Notes: generated by a model not told the origin, from the sequence alone. DNA of 64,000 nt from Rhodobiaceae bacterium (GCA_021404525.1 JAAWWE010000005.1:1-64000); one strand, 5' to 3'; counted from the stretch's first letter, positions 9,345-18,322 are shown. Numbers and translations are program-made.

Positions 9345-9450
9345 CGCTAATAAGACAGTTCCTTGACGGTTTATCCCTCCAGTTTGTAGCCTTATTCGAT
9401 TCGCACCGAGCGCGGGTGGGCGCAAGGCGAACAAACTGGGGGTTTCCTGA

Positions 9451-10242
9451 ATGGCAATGATGTCTGAGTCTGCCGATCTCGACCGTCCGCAACTGCGCTG
9501 GCTCTATTTGGAGTTCGGTCGAACCATGGCTGAGGTGGCGACGCTGCCCCTCTTCCAACAATTCCTAAAACGTGCGCCCAAAGGCGATGGTCATCCCGTG
9601 ATGGTTCTCCCTGGCTTTATGGCCGGTGACAGCAGCACAGGTGTGCTTCGACGGTTTCTGGCGTCCCGTGGGTATGAAGCCTATCCGTGGGAGCTCGGTC
9701 GCAACCTTGGTCCAGCAACCGTTGGGTATGAGGGTGAGCGGATCGCTGAGCGGATCGAAGAGATCTCTGACGGTCACGATGGGCAGAAGATCAGCCTTGT
9801 TGGCTGGAGTCTTGGCGGTGTGTTGGCGCGCGAAGTTGCCAAACGCGCTCCAGATGCCGTGAGGCAGGTGATCACCCTTGGCAGCCCATTTTCCGGGAAG
9901 CCTGAAACCAGTCGTGCGTGGCCGCTCTTTAAGGTGATGGCGAAAGGTGAGACGCAGACGCAGAGGTTCCGCGAGATGGTGGAAACCATTGCGGTGCCGC
10001 CGAGCATTCCGACCACATCCATCTACACAAAGACAGATGGCATTGTGCATTGGAAAAACTCGATCGAAGCGCAAGAAAACCATACAGACAATATTGAGGT
10101 GCGAACCTCACATTGTGGTCTCGGCTTTAATGCACCGACCATGTATGCGGTGGCAGACCGATTGGCGCAGCCGGAAGATGACTGGCGGCCGTTTCACCGC
10201 GAAGGATGGCGAGAACTCGTTTATCCATCAAGTGGTCATTGA
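9451..10242 (+). CDS. Alpha/beta hydrolase (lipase/esterase-like)
   Basis: A 263-residue protein with an alpha/beta-hydrolase core. MVLPGFMAGD near residue 50 provides the oxyanion-loop region, and LVGWSLGGVLARE near residue 115 carries the GxSxG nucleophile elbow with serine. A probable Asp (SIYTKTDGIVHW) and the His of RTSHCGLGFN may complete the triad. There is no signal peptide, so it acts in the cytoplasm. The start follows GGGGG by eight bases. Substrate unknown; the context (WS/DGAT acyltransferase convergent downstream, acyl-CoA dehydrogenase nearby) suggests lipid esters, by inference. A strong terminator follows the gene. Confidence 0.85.
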   Translation: MAMMSESADLDRPQLRWLYLEFGRTMAEVATLPLFQQFLKRAPKGDGHPVMVLPGFMAGDSSTGVLRRFLASRGYEAYPWELGRNLGPATVGYEGERIAERIEEISDGHDGQKISLVGWSLGGVLAREVAKRAPDAVRQVITLGSPFSGKPETSRAWPLFKVMAKGETQTQRFREMVETIAVPPSIPTTSIYTKTDGIVHWKNSIEAQENHTDNIEVRTSHCGLGFNAPTMYAVADRLAQPEDDWRPFHREGWRELVYPSSGH

Positions 10243-10265
10243 TTAGATCACTAGCAAAACGACAC

Positions 10266-10300
10266 AAAAAAAGCGGGCTTGAAGGCCCGCTTTTTCTTTT
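10266..10300. terminator. Bidirectional intrinsic terminator
   Basis: A perfect GCGGGC/GCCCGC stem at 10273-10278 and 10285-10290 with a six-base loop is flanked by A-rich sequence on the left and TTTTTCTTTT on the right. It therefore works for the hydrolase gene on the plus strand and for the convergent WS/DGAT gene on the minus strand. Confidence 0.9.
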
Positions 10301-10313
10301 TGTCTAGCCGTTG

Positions 10314-11894
10314 TCAGCCAGTCTTTTGTTCAAGCACCGCTTCGCTGGGTTCTGCATCCAGTTTGGCAGCAGCTTTCTTCTTAGCGGCTGTCTTTTTCTT
10401 CGCGGGTGCTTTGCGTTTAGGGGCAGCTTTTGCCTTCGCCTTGGCTTTTTTCTTTGCGGGGGCCTTCTTCTTGTTGGCGCCCAAGACAGCAAGCTCCAGT
10501 TCGTCGTAGCTCTGCTGCAGGCACTCTGCATAGAAGTCAGGATCGGGCATCATTTCGCGGTCGGCAGTAATGGTGATGGTGACTTCCTTGTCATAGCTCA
10601 TCACTACGTGGCCCAGGCCCAAGCCATCGAACAGGCAGAGAAGACCGAAATATTTCACCATCTGCGCGCCGTTCATGTAGATGGGAATGGGCGGTCCAGG
10701 GACGTTTGTCACAACGGTGTTGAAGAACGGCTTGGTGGAATTGGCGAGGCCAAATTGGGTGTAGAGGCGCGCCGCAATGCCAGTGAATAGAGCAGGAGCT
10801 GTTTTGCTGAGTTCCGACATCTGACGTGCGCCGAGAGCGTTGGTCAGTGCCTTCTGTTCCTGCGTGTGGTTTGCGATCGACAGGATGCGTTCCATTGGAT
10901 CGGCAATGTCTGAGCCAAGCTGGACCATCATCGCAGAGACCTGGTTGCCGAGAGATCCAGACTCGTCATTGGTTCTGACAGAGACGGGCGCCATCGCGAC
11001 CAGCGTCGTTTCCGGCAATTCAGCTTTTGACTCCAGATATTTGCGCATCGCGCCGCCAACAATGGTCAACATGACGTCGTTGACTTTGGCACCTGGAACG
11101 CCGGATTTGATTTCTTTGATCCGGGCAAGGTCGAAAGCAACCCCTTCGATGACACGGTGCGCTGAAATCTTATTGTTGAAACGTGTGCGCGGCACAGCCA
11201 TGGCCTGGCCGAGCGAGAATTCTTTCGTCAATAGGCCTTTGACTGTACGAGCAAGGCCAGGCAGGGATTTGCCAGCAATTTCCACCCACTTGAAGGGCTG
11301 TTTCACATTGCCGAGATAGCCGCGGACCGCCATTTCCACAGCGCTTGGCTTTTTCTCTGGCTTCCAGGTGTCTTCCAGGACCGGAAGCGTGTCGCCTGGA
11401 TTGATCGTGTGCAGAGCGTTCATAATGTCGACGCCTGACATGCCATCAATGGCAGAATGGTGGATCTTGGAAATGATGGCGTAGGAGCCTTCGGGCACAC
11501 CGTCTACATGGTCCAGTCCTTCGATGATCGTGAATTCCCATAGGGGCTTCGTCAGATCGAGAGGCCGCGCCATGATGCGGGCTGCCTGGATGCAGAGCTG
11601 CCGCCAATCGCCTGGCTTTGGCAGGGCCACGTGGCGCACGTGATATTCCAGATTGAAGTCTTCGACCTCGATCCAATAGGGATGATCGATCCCAAAGGGA
11701 ACGTTTGCCAGGCCGCGTCTAAAGGTGTTGGCGAGTGGCAGCCGGTCTTCAACGAATTTGAGAATATCTTTGTATCGGACGAAACCGCCAGGAGCGGTTG
11801 AAGGATCGTAGATTGCGACGCTGCCGATATGCATCGGCGAGTTCTCTTGATCCATGTAAAGGAATGCGGCGTCGAGGCCTGTCAGTTGTTCCAT
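10314..11894 (-). CDS. WS/DGAT family acyltransferase with Lys/Ala-rich C-terminal tail
   Basis: A 526-residue wax ester synthase/diacylglycerol acyltransferase. The catalytic HHxxxDG motif is intact (HHSAIDG, 145-151), as are PLWE (117-120) and the later VNDVMLTIVGGAMR motif. These enzymes esterify fatty alcohols or diacylglycerol with acyl-CoA and make storage lipid at the membrane and lipid-droplet surface. After the normal end of the domain, about residues 475-511 form a run of Lys, Ala and Pro resembling histone H1 or PhaF tails, followed by a short acidic end. That tail is not part of the usual family fold and may bind DNA or polyanions. The gene is transcribed alone towards the shared terminator. 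A bacterial storage-lipid role is likely; substrate preference cannot be read. Confidence 0.9.
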   Translation of the reverse strand: MEQLTGLDAAFLYMDQENSPMHIGSVAIYDPSTAPGGFVRYKDILKFVEDRLPLANTFRRGLANVPFGIDHPYWIEVEDFNLEYHVRHVALPKPGDWRQLCIQAARIMARPLDLTKPLWEFTIIEGLDHVDGVPEGSYAIISKIHHSAIDGMSGVDIMNALHTINPGDTLPVLEDTWKPEKKPSAVEMAVRGYLGNVKQPFKWVEIAGKSLPGLARTVKGLLTKEFSLGQAMAVPRTRFNNKISAHRVIEGVAFDLARIKEIKSGVPGAKVNDVMLTIVGGAMRKYLESKAELPETTLVAMAPVSVRTNDESGSLGNQVSAMMVQLGSDIADPMERILSIANHTQEQKALTNALGARQMSELSKTAPALFTGIAARLYTQFGLANSTKPFFNTVVTNVPGPPIPIYMNGAQMVKYFGLLCLFDGLGLGHVVMSYDKEVTITITADREMMPDPDFYAECLQQSYDELELAVLGANKKKAPAKKKAKAKAKAAPKRKAPAKKKTAAKKKAAAKLDAEPSEAVLEQKTG

Positions 11895-12102
11895 ATTGCA
11901 CGATCCTCCCTATCGTTGATTTTGAGCGTAACAAGCCATCGCCATAGCTACCAACTGAATCACGCGCTTGTCAGCGGAATCTGCTGGTCAGGCTGGAAAT
12001 GCTGCCTAACGTTAATGATTGGGTATCGGAGATTTTCTAGGCAGCGCAATCTAATCGGTCGGGAAGAGTGAGGGGCTTGTAAATGTTGATTTCGATCATA
12101 TC

Positions 12103-12116
12103 TGATAATAATATCA
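12103..12116. promoter_or_regulatory. Inverted repeat upstream of the FAH/VOC/GST operon
   Basis: TGATA-N4-TATCA in AT-rich DNA 62 bases before the FAH-family start, in the gap between this operon and the divergent WS/DGAT gene. It could be a repressor operator or part of an AT-rich promoter. No regulator gene lies adjacent. The rest of the 283-base gap shows nothing else recognisable. Confidence 0.3.
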
Positions 12117-12177
12117 TTTATAGGAAGGGGCCCATGGTGCTTTTTCCTGCGTGCGCGGAATTCAGGGGAGAAACCTA

Positions 12178-13047
12178 ATGCGGCTCTTAACTTTTTCTGA
12201 CGATCAATCAACGCGGATTGGCATTTTGCAAAATGAACAGATCGTCGATTTGTCCGTAGCTGCACCCGATCTCCCAAGCGAGATGGTTGCGCTTCTTGAA
12301 GCGGGTGATGGCGCCATGGAGAAAGCGCGTGCTGCAGCGAGTTCAACACCCACTATAAAATTGTCAGACGTGACGCTAGAGAGCCCCGTTTTGCGGCCGC
12401 CCAAAATACTCGCTGTTGGACTTAACTATCGGGAACATGTGGAAGAAACGGGACGAGAACTTCCCAAAGTTCCGATCATCTTCAATAAGCAATCGACGTC
12501 AGCGACCAGGCCCTTTGGTCCCATTTTGCGACCGCATGAGAGCGTTGCGATGGATTATGAGGGGGAGATGGGGGTTGTTATCTCTAAGCGTTGCCGCCGC
12601 GTGCCAAAGGAACGCTATGCCGAGGTTGTTGCCGGTTATACGGTCTTGAACGATGTCACCATTCGGGATTGGCAGCGCCGGTCGCCGACCATGACCATGG
12701 GTAAATCCTGGGATACTCATTGCCCAATGGGCCCCTCAATCGTGACGCCAGATGAAGTTGATATCTCCAAGCTGGGGCTGAAGACCCTGGTGAATGGGGA
12801 TGTGCGTCAGCAATCTGACACGAGCTATCTCATCTTTGATGTGCCGACCCTCATCGAACATCTGTCCACCGCTTTTACTCTTGAACCAGGTGACGTGATT
12901 GCCACTGGTACATGTGCCGGTGTTGCTGCTGCGATGGAAGGTCAGCCGTGGCTCAAAGACGGCGATGTTGTGCGTGTTGAGATCGAGACGCTCGGAGCTA
13001 TTGAAAACAAGGTGGTCGATGACAAAGGCGGCGTGGTCATCGAGTAG
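12178..13047 (+). CDS. Fumarylacetoacetate hydrolase (FAH) family protein
   Basis: The ATG at 12178 is preferred over an upstream GTG because AGGGGAG precedes it by six bases. The 289-residue product has the small N-terminal FAH lid domain (1-75) and the FAH catalytic domain. Signature pieces are ILAVGLNYREHVEE, the metal-binding MDYEGEMGVVIS region, GYTVLNDVTIRDWQ and GKSWDTHCPMGPSIV. Family members hydrolyse or isomerise beta-diketo or hydroxymuconate-type products of aromatic ring cleavage using Mg or Mn. It is the first gene of a run with a VOC dioxygenase-like protein 35 bases downstream and a GST after that, which supports a ring-cleavage pathway. The exact substrate is not visible. Confidence 0.9.
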   Translation: MRLLTFSDDQSTRIGILQNEQIVDLSVAAPDLPSEMVALLEAGDGAMEKARAAASSTPTIKLSDVTLESPVLRPPKILAVGLNYREHVEETGRELPKVPIIFNKQSTSATRPFGPILRPHESVAMDYEGEMGVVISKRCRRVPKERYAEVVAGYTVLNDVTIRDWQRRSPTMTMGKSWDTHCPMGPSIVTPDEVDISKLGLKTLVNGDVRQQSDTSYLIFDVPTLIEHLSTAFTLEPGDVIATGTCAGVAAAMEGQPWLKDGDVVRVEIETLGAIENKVVDDKGGVVIE

Positions 13048-13082
13048 CACCCGCATTTCCTGAACTGAATGGAAAACGTGAA

Positions 13083-14006
13083 ATGATCAAAGTCGAAGAC
13101 ATTGTCTATGCGCGCTTTCGCGCCCCGGATCTGGACAAGATGGAAGCGTTTCTTGCCGACTTCGGCATGCAAAGATATGCACGGACGGATACGGCACTCT
13201 ATATGCGTGGTGTGGGATCAGACCCGATCGTACATGTGACGGAATTGGGAGATCCTGGTTTTGTTGGCCTTGCACTGCAGGCCTCTTCAGAGGCTGATCT
13301 AGAATCTGTTGCTACGGCAAACGGAGCGTCTGTGGAAACACGGACGGAGCCAGGTGGTGGCAAACATGTACTCGTCCATGATCCAGATGGGTTTCCAATT
13401 GAAGTCGTTCATGGGTTGGACAAGCTAGATGTTGGGGAGGTTCAGGAGATCGCGCCGCTTAATGCGCGTTTGGACAAACCACGGAAGGGTGCTGTCAAGC
13501 GTATGAAGGCAGGGCCTGCCCATGTGCACCGTCTTGGACATATCGTCCTGAATGTCACCGACTATCCAAAAAGCTATGCCTGGTATCACGAACAATTCGG
13601 ACTGCTGAAATCGGACGAGATTTACATAGGTGATGAGAACACAGTGATTGGCGCGTTTACGCGATGTGATCAGGGTGAAAAATTTGTCGACCATCACACG
13701 TTGTTTTTGCTCGGCACCGGCAAGCCCGGTTTCAACCATGCGGCCTGGGAGGTCGCGGATCTTGATGACCTGATGCTTGGCCGCGACGTTCTAAACGATA
13801 AGGGATACACGCCGGTTTGGGGCGTAGGTCGCCACATTCTGGGATCGCAAGTGTTTGACTATTGGCGTGATCCCTGGGGGCACACGGTGGAACACTGGAC
13901 GGATGGTGATCTTTTTGATGCCTCAACGCCCCCCGGCAAAGCGTCTGTCCAAGAACTGCTCGGAAAGCAGTGGGGTCCCGAACCATTGGAAGACATGGCG
14001 GGTTGA
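13083..14006 (+). CDS. Two-domain VOC protein, extradiol dioxygenase-like
   Basis: A 307-residue protein made of two vicinal-oxygen-chelate domains (about 5-110 and 145-275), as in type I extradiol catechol dioxygenases. The second domain keeps a complete candidate iron site: His in VHRLGHIVLNV, His in GFNHAAWEVADL, and Glu in HTVEHWTDGDLFD. The WRDPWGHTVEHWTDGD ending is characteristic of this dioxygenase group. It probably cleaves a catechol-like ring next to the hydroxyls using Fe(II) and oxygen. The position between a FAH-family enzyme and a GST gives the order oxygenase, hydrolase/isomerase and thiol-dependent step. A glyoxalase-like function is less likely given the intact 2-His-1-Glu set. 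Confidence 0.85.
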   Translation: MIKVEDIVYARFRAPDLDKMEAFLADFGMQRYARTDTALYMRGVGSDPIVHVTELGDPGFVGLALQASSEADLESVATANGASVETRTEPGGGKHVLVHDPDGFPIEVVHGLDKLDVGEVQEIAPLNARLDKPRKGAVKRMKAGPAHVHRLGHIVLNVTDYPKSYAWYHEQFGLLKSDEIYIGDENTVIGAFTRCDQGEKFVDHHTLFLLGTGKPGFNHAAWEVADLDDLMLGRDVLNDKGYTPVWGVGRHILGSQVFDYWRDPWGHTVEHWTDGDLFDASTPPGKASVQELLGKQWGPEPLEDMAG

Positions 14007-14029
14007 CGACCTAAGCGTGGAGTGAAGCG

Positions 14030-14893
14030 ATGATCTTGAGCGACGAACAAGTCACAACAAAAGAAGTGAAATCCTGGAAAGGGCTGCATCTTCTGCATTT
14101 TAGCGGCAGTTCCTGCTCGCAAAAGGTTCGGACCTTATTGCGCGAAAAGGGTATCGACTATGTTTCTCACCACGTGAACCTGGTGAAGCATGAGCATGCC
14201 TCCCCCTGGTATCTTGGTATTAACCCGCGTGGCGTGGTGCCGGTTCTTGTTCATGATGGGGTTGTGCATGTGGAAAGCAATGACATTCTGGCCTATTTAG
14301 ACACGTTGCCAAGCGATGCTGACTCCTATTTCCCGCTGACGCCTGATGAGCGTGCGATTGTAGATGAGTCTTTGGCGCTGGAAAACGACCTGCACTTCGC
14401 TTTGCGCGAAATCACCATGGGCTTCATCTTTCCGAAACGTCTCGCGCAAAAGCCCGATGATGTTCTTGCAAAATACGAAGAAGCCGGTGCTGACGATCCT
14501 TCTAGAGACAAAGAGATTGCGTGGTGGCGCGCCTTTGCGGAGTCCGGAGTGACAGAACCGCAAGCGAGAGCGGCGGTTAAGGCTCATCGTGACGCGTTTG
14601 ATGCGCTTGAGAAGAGGCTTGAAAGCAATGAATGGCTAATTGGAGATCGGATCTCGGTTCTGGAGCTTGCGTGGTTCATCACAATGAACCGTCTGCGCCT
14701 GGGAGGGTATCCGCTTGAAATCCACCCCAGGCTGTTCAAGCTCTATAGCCGACTAATGAAGCGCCCAGCCTTCGCTCAGGAAACGAAGACGCCAGCGGTC
14801 CTCTCAAAAGTACTTCTGCCTGCCGTGAGGTTTGGGCAAGTCTTGCGCGGTAAGCGGATGAAGGACGTCGCTGGAGACATTCTCGCCGCTTAG
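14030..14893 (+). CDS. Glutathione S-transferase, third gene of ring-cleavage run
   Basis: A 287-residue GST, longer than the usual 200-230. The N-terminal thioredoxin-like domain begins after about 18 extra residues (LHLLHFSGSSCSQKVRTLL), where GSSCSQK holds the candidate catalytic Ser/Cys, followed by NPRGVVPVLVHDG and the ESNDILAYLD glutathione-binding segment. The helical domain carries an insertion around 135-165 rich in charged residues. GGAGT sits close upstream and the gene is 23 bases from the VOC gene, so it is in the same operon. GSTs in such clusters can isomerise ring-cleavage products, like maleylacetoacetate isomerase, or remove halogens; which applies here is not known. Confidence 0.88.
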   Translation: MILSDEQVTTKEVKSWKGLHLLHFSGSSCSQKVRTLLREKGIDYVSHHVNLVKHEHASPWYLGINPRGVVPVLVHDGVVHVESNDILAYLDTLPSDADSYFPLTPDERAIVDESLALENDLHFALREITMGFIFPKRLAQKPDDVLAKYEEAGADDPSRDKEIAWWRAFAESGVTEPQARAAVKAHRDAFDALEKRLESNEWLIGDRISVLELAWFITMNRLRLGGYPLEIHPRLFKLYSRLMKRPAFAQETKTPAVLSKVLLPAVRFGQVLRGKRMKDVAGDILAA

Positions 14894-14923
14894 TTTTTCG
14901 TTCAACGAGACTATTGGCAAAAG

Positions 14924-14956
14924 AAAACCGCCCGTTGCTTGCGCAAGGGCGGTTTT
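14924..14956. terminator. Bidirectional intrinsic terminator
   Basis: AAAACCGCCC at 14924-14933 pairs perfectly with GGGCGGTTTT at 14947-14956; the loop itself can form a small GCTTGCGC hairpin. It separates the convergent GST gene and the small secreted protein gene and serves both strands. Confidence 0.85.
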
Positions 14957-14975
14957 GCTATTCGCTGCATACCGT

Positions 14976-15326
14976 CTATTCGTGATAGCGGTAGCTTGCG
15001 ATCTCGCAGACGTCGATCCGTTCGCGGACAAGGACGTCACCATCTGCAAAAACAGCCCGGAAGTCGTATAGGCAGTAGCCAGTGCCGTCATCGATATCGA
15101 TCATGACGCTGTCACCGGAGCCAAGGACGTCATAGCCCAGAATGTCTTCTTCCCAGTCGTTCGTTCCTACATTTGATGCATAGAACTCGACCATGGTCCA
15201 GCTGGTCTCGTTGATGATGCGAACACGGCGGTCTTCGGCCTGGCTAGGCGCCGTGGTAACAATAACAAACAGACCGACTAGCGCTGCAATAGCCGCGGCG
15301 CGTGCCGCGTGGATTACCTGATTCAT
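14976..15326 (-). CDS. Small secreted protein, unknown function
   Basis: A 116-residue protein with an N-terminal signal peptide (AAIAALVGLFVIV, then APSQA before the mature start near residue 31). The mature part of about 85 residues begins RRVRIINETSWTMVEFYAS and contains two cysteines (GYCLYDFRAVF and RIDVCEIASY) that could form a disulfide in the periplasm. The RVRIINETSWTMVEFYASN phrase recurs, from memory, in many short alphaproteobacterial secreted proteins of unknown role. Transcribed alone, towards the terminator shared with the GST gene. I cannot assign a function. Confidence 0.72.
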   Translation of the reverse strand: MNQVIHAARAAAIAALVGLFVIVTTAPSQAEDRRVRIINETSWTMVEFYASNVGTNDWEEDILGYDVLGSGDSVMIDIDDGTGYCLYDFRAVFADGDVLVRERIDVCEIASYRYHE

Positions 15327-15540
15327 ATTTCCCCACAGATATAAACGTACCCGCAGAGAGTTTGGGGGATTGGTCCAATCAAGTCAATGTGTGGACTGTT
15401 CGGTGTCCAATATTGAACAGGTTTTGCCTCATTTTTTGGTCGGATTGTCTTGGTGCTTGTGTCTCACGCGCTTACCATGCGGCAAAAATGGGTCATCTGG
15501 CTGTGGGGTACACAGACCCGCAGTTTAAGGGAGTGAAGAA

Positions 15541-16647
15541 ATGGCAGGACAGGCAGCAGCGAACTTCTGGGTGAAACGCGACGATTTGCGCGAAACGAAA
15601 ATCGTTGAGACGGCGATCCCAACATCTGACTCACTGCAAGCGGGTGAAGTTCTATTCAAAGTCGATGATTTCGCTTTCACCGCGAACAATATCACCTATG
15701 CGGCCTTCGGTGAGGCAATGAAATATTGGGATTTCTTTCCCGCAGATGACGGGTGGGGACGTGTTCCGGTATGGGGCTTTGGCGATGTGCTCGCCTCCAA
15801 CGCAGACGGTGTTGCGGCTGGTGAGCGCTTTTATGGTTACTTCCCAATGTCCACGCATTTTGTAGCGCAAGCCGTGCGGGTGTCTGATGCCGGGTTTTTT
15901 GACGGGGCTGCTAACCGTGCCGAATTGTCGCCAGTCTATAACAACTACCTTCGTGTGACGGCTGATCCTGGTTACGACGCTGCGCGCGAAGCGGAGCAAA
16001 GCCTATTGCGGCCGCTTTTCACCACGTCTTTCCTGATTGATGATTTTCTAGAAGACAATCAGTTCTTTGGTGCCTCAACAGTCGTTCTCTCAAGTGCTTC
16101 CAGTAAAACGTCTCTCGGTCTTGCCCAAGTACTTTCAAGTCGAACGGCGAACAAACCGCGAGTTATTGGCCTTACCTCCAAAGGCAACACAGCGTTTGTT
16201 GAGGGCGTTGGGTATTATGACGATGTCGTCGCCTATGATGACATCACTTCGATAAATGTTGATGGGAATGTGGCCTTCGTTGATATGGCGGGAGATGCAA
16301 ATGTTCGTGCCGCGATCCACAACCACTTTGCGGACGGGCTGACCTGCAGCTGTGCGGTCGGTGGCACTCACTGGGAGCAGGGCGGTGGCGCTGACAATCT
16401 CCCGGGGGCTCAACCAACGCTTTTCTTCGCGCCGTCTCAAATCCAAAAACGTAACAAGGATTGGGGTGCAGAGGCGCTGCAAGCGAAGATCGCAACAGCC
16501 TGGGCCGCTTTCCTTGGATCTGTGGATGGGTGGATGAAAGTGGAACGCGCTGGTGGCCTTGATGTCACCAAGCAGGTCTATCTCGATGTGCTGGAAGGCA
16601 ATGTCGCGCCGGAGAGCGGAAAAATCATCTCGCTCTGGGATATCTGA
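15541..16647 (+). CDS. DUF2855 family protein
   Basis: A 368-residue protein matching the DUF2855 pattern: an N-terminal beta domain with FTANNITYAAFGEAMKYWDF and WGFGDVLASNADGV, then YGYFPMSTHFVAQAV, and a Rossmann-like second half (VVLSSASSKTSLGLAQVL). The layout resembles the medium-chain dehydrogenase/quinone reductase fold without an obvious zinc site. The biochemical activity of the family is unknown. AGGGAG lies eight bases before the ATG. It is followed after 31 bases by an amidohydrolase and then a CobW GTPase on the same strand, so it is likely the first gene of that operon. Confidence 0.85.
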   Translation: MAGQAAANFWVKRDDLRETKIVETAIPTSDSLQAGEVLFKVDDFAFTANNITYAAFGEAMKYWDFFPADDGWGRVPVWGFGDVLASNADGVAAGERFYGYFPMSTHFVAQAVRVSDAGFFDGAANRAELSPVYNNYLRVTADPGYDAAREAEQSLLRPLFTTSFLIDDFLEDNQFFGASTVVLSSASSKTSLGLAQVLSSRTANKPRVIGLTSKGNTAFVEGVGYYDDVVAYDDITSINVDGNVAFVDMAGDANVRAAIHNHFADGLTCSCAVGGTHWEQGGGADNLPGAQPTLFFAPSQIQKRNKDWGAEALQAKIATAWAAFLGSVDGWMKVERAGGLDVTKQVYLDVLEGNVAPESGKIISLWDI

Positions 16648-16678
16648 GCTCAGTTACAAATTTGGGGGAGCGCGTCTC

Positions 16679-18319
16679 GTGACGACAACTATTTATGCGG
16701 CGAAGCGGATCATCACAATGAACCCGTCTCGTCCCTTTGCTACTCATGTTGCGGTCCGTGATGGGCGTATCCTTTGCGTTGGTAGTTTAGAGGAAGTCAG
16801 TTCCTGGGGGGACGCCACCGTTGACAAACGATTTGAAGATAAGGTGATCATGCCGGGGTTGATTGAAGGGCATAGTCACCTGGTTGAGGGTGCTCTCTGG
16901 GATCACACCTATGTGGGTTACTATGATCGAACCGCACCGGACGGCCGGGTTTGGCCTGGATTGAAGTCATTGGATGCCGTTGTGGAACGCCTTCAGGAGG
17001 CGGCAGCTGAGCTTAAGGATCCGGACGCGGCGCTCATAGGCTGGGGGTTCGACCCGATCTTCTTCGGCGAACAACGCTTGCACGCCCGTGATCTCGACCG
17101 CGTATCCAATGGGCGCCGGATTGGTGTATTTCATGCGAGCCTGCATTTTCTCAATGTGAATTCAGCGGTGATTGAGGAGTCTGATCTTTCTGCCTCTACG
17201 GATATGCAGGAAGTCATGACGGATGCGGATGGTGCGCCGACCGGGGAGCTCGCCGGCATGGTGGGCATGTACCTTGCGATGAAATCATTGAAGTATGATT
17301 TGGGATCGCAAGCGACGCATCCCCCGGCGCTCTGGAATTTTGCCAAAGTATGTCAGTTGGCCGGTGTCACCACCGCAACCGACCTGCACAGCCCGCTGGA
17401 TGACGAGATGGTTGGCCGTCTCACGGAGGAGACTGATAAATCAGATTTTCCCCTCCGCGTTGTCTCTGCTTTTGGCGGTACCTTGATGCCGGCCGACAAG
17501 GGCACGGAGCGTATCGGTTCGCTGGTGTCCAAGAGTACCGACAAGCACAAGATGGGCATAGTGAAGCTCGTACTGGATGGCTCCATTCAGGGTTTTACGG
17601 CGCGTCTCAAATGGCCGGGGCATTTTAACGGGGCCCCAAATGGTCTTTGGTATATCGCACCGGATGAGTTCAAGAAGCTTGTTGTCGCCTATAATGCGGT
17701 CGGCCATCAGCTGCACATTCATACGAACGGGGATGAGGCGACGGAGCTCGCGCTTGATGCCATTGAAGAAGCGCTTGCGGTCAATCCACATCCAGACCAC
17801 CGACATACGTTGCAGCATTGTCAGATGGCGAGTGACGCCCAGTTCAGGCGCATGGCGGCGATGGGGGTGGGCGTCAATCTGTTCAGCAATCATGTCTACT
17901 ATTGGGGTGACCAGCATTATGAACTGACGCTTGGGCCCGATCGTGCTCACCGAATTGACAATGCGGGCAGTGCCGTTGAGCACGGCGTGGATCTTGCGCT
18001 TCATTCTGATGCGCCGATCACCGCGATCGGCCCGCTCTTTACTGCCTGGTGTGCGGTTAACCGCGTAACCTCCAGCGGCAAGCTTTTGGGCGGTGATGCG
18101 GAACGGCTCACTGTTGAAGAGGCGCTTTATACCATCACCATGGGCGGAGCGATTTCCCTTAAGCTGGATCATGAAGTTGGCAGTATTGAGGTGGGTAAGC
18201 TTGCTGACTTTGCGGTGCTTAATGAAGACCCGCTTGAGGTGGATGCTATGGCCCTGAAAGACATCGGTGTCTGGGGAACGGTTGTGGGTGGTGAGGTTTT
18301 TGAAGCGCCGAACGTTTAG
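16679..18319 (+). CDS. Metal-dependent amidohydrolase, YtcJ-like
   Basis: The start is the GTG at 16679, preceded by GGGGGAG; a longer frame would overlap the end of DUF2855. The 546-residue enzyme has the amidohydrolase-3 layout: N-terminal beta-sandwich strand (TIYAAKRIITMNPSRP), the metal-binding HxH in GLIEGHSHLVEGALW near residue 69, later histidines in HIHTNGDEATELALD and HTLQHCQMAS, and the conserved Asp in LALHSDAPI. The C-terminal strands return to the sandwich (VGSIEVGKLADFAVLNEDP). Such enzymes hydrolyse C-N bonds of small amides or carbamates with Zn or a similar metal; the substrate is unknown. The CobW GTPase gene starts four bases after its stop codon, pointing to linked metal delivery. 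Confidence 0.88.
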   Translation: MTTTIYAAKRIITMNPSRPFATHVAVRDGRILCVGSLEEVSSWGDATVDKRFEDKVIMPGLIEGHSHLVEGALWDHTYVGYYDRTAPDGRVWPGLKSLDAVVERLQEAAAELKDPDAALIGWGFDPIFFGEQRLHARDLDRVSNGRRIGVFHASLHFLNVNSAVIEESDLSASTDMQEVMTDADGAPTGELAGMVGMYLAMKSLKYDLGSQATHPPALWNFAKVCQLAGVTTATDLHSPLDDEMVGRLTEETDKSDFPLRVVSAFGGTLMPADKGTERIGSLVSKSTDKHKMGIVKLVLDGSIQGFTARLKWPGHFNGAPNGLWYIAPDEFKKLVVAYNAVGHQLHIHTNGDEATELALDAIEEALAVNPHPDHRHTLQHCQMASDAQFRRMAAMGVGVNLFSNHVYYWGDQHYELTLGPDRAHRIDNAGSAVEHGVDLALHSDAPITAIGPLFTAWCAVNRVTSSGKLLGGDAERLTVEEALYTITMGGAISLKLDHEVGSIEVGKLADFAVLNEDPLEVDAMALKDIGVWGTVVGGEVFEAPNV

Positions 18320-18322
18320 TCC

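Noticed and set aside
10311..10790. Plus-strand open frame rich in Leu, Phe and Cys opposite the WS/DGAT tail
   Set aside because: It is the antisense reading of the Lys/Ala-rich tail, which gives Phe/Leu-rich false membrane sequence.
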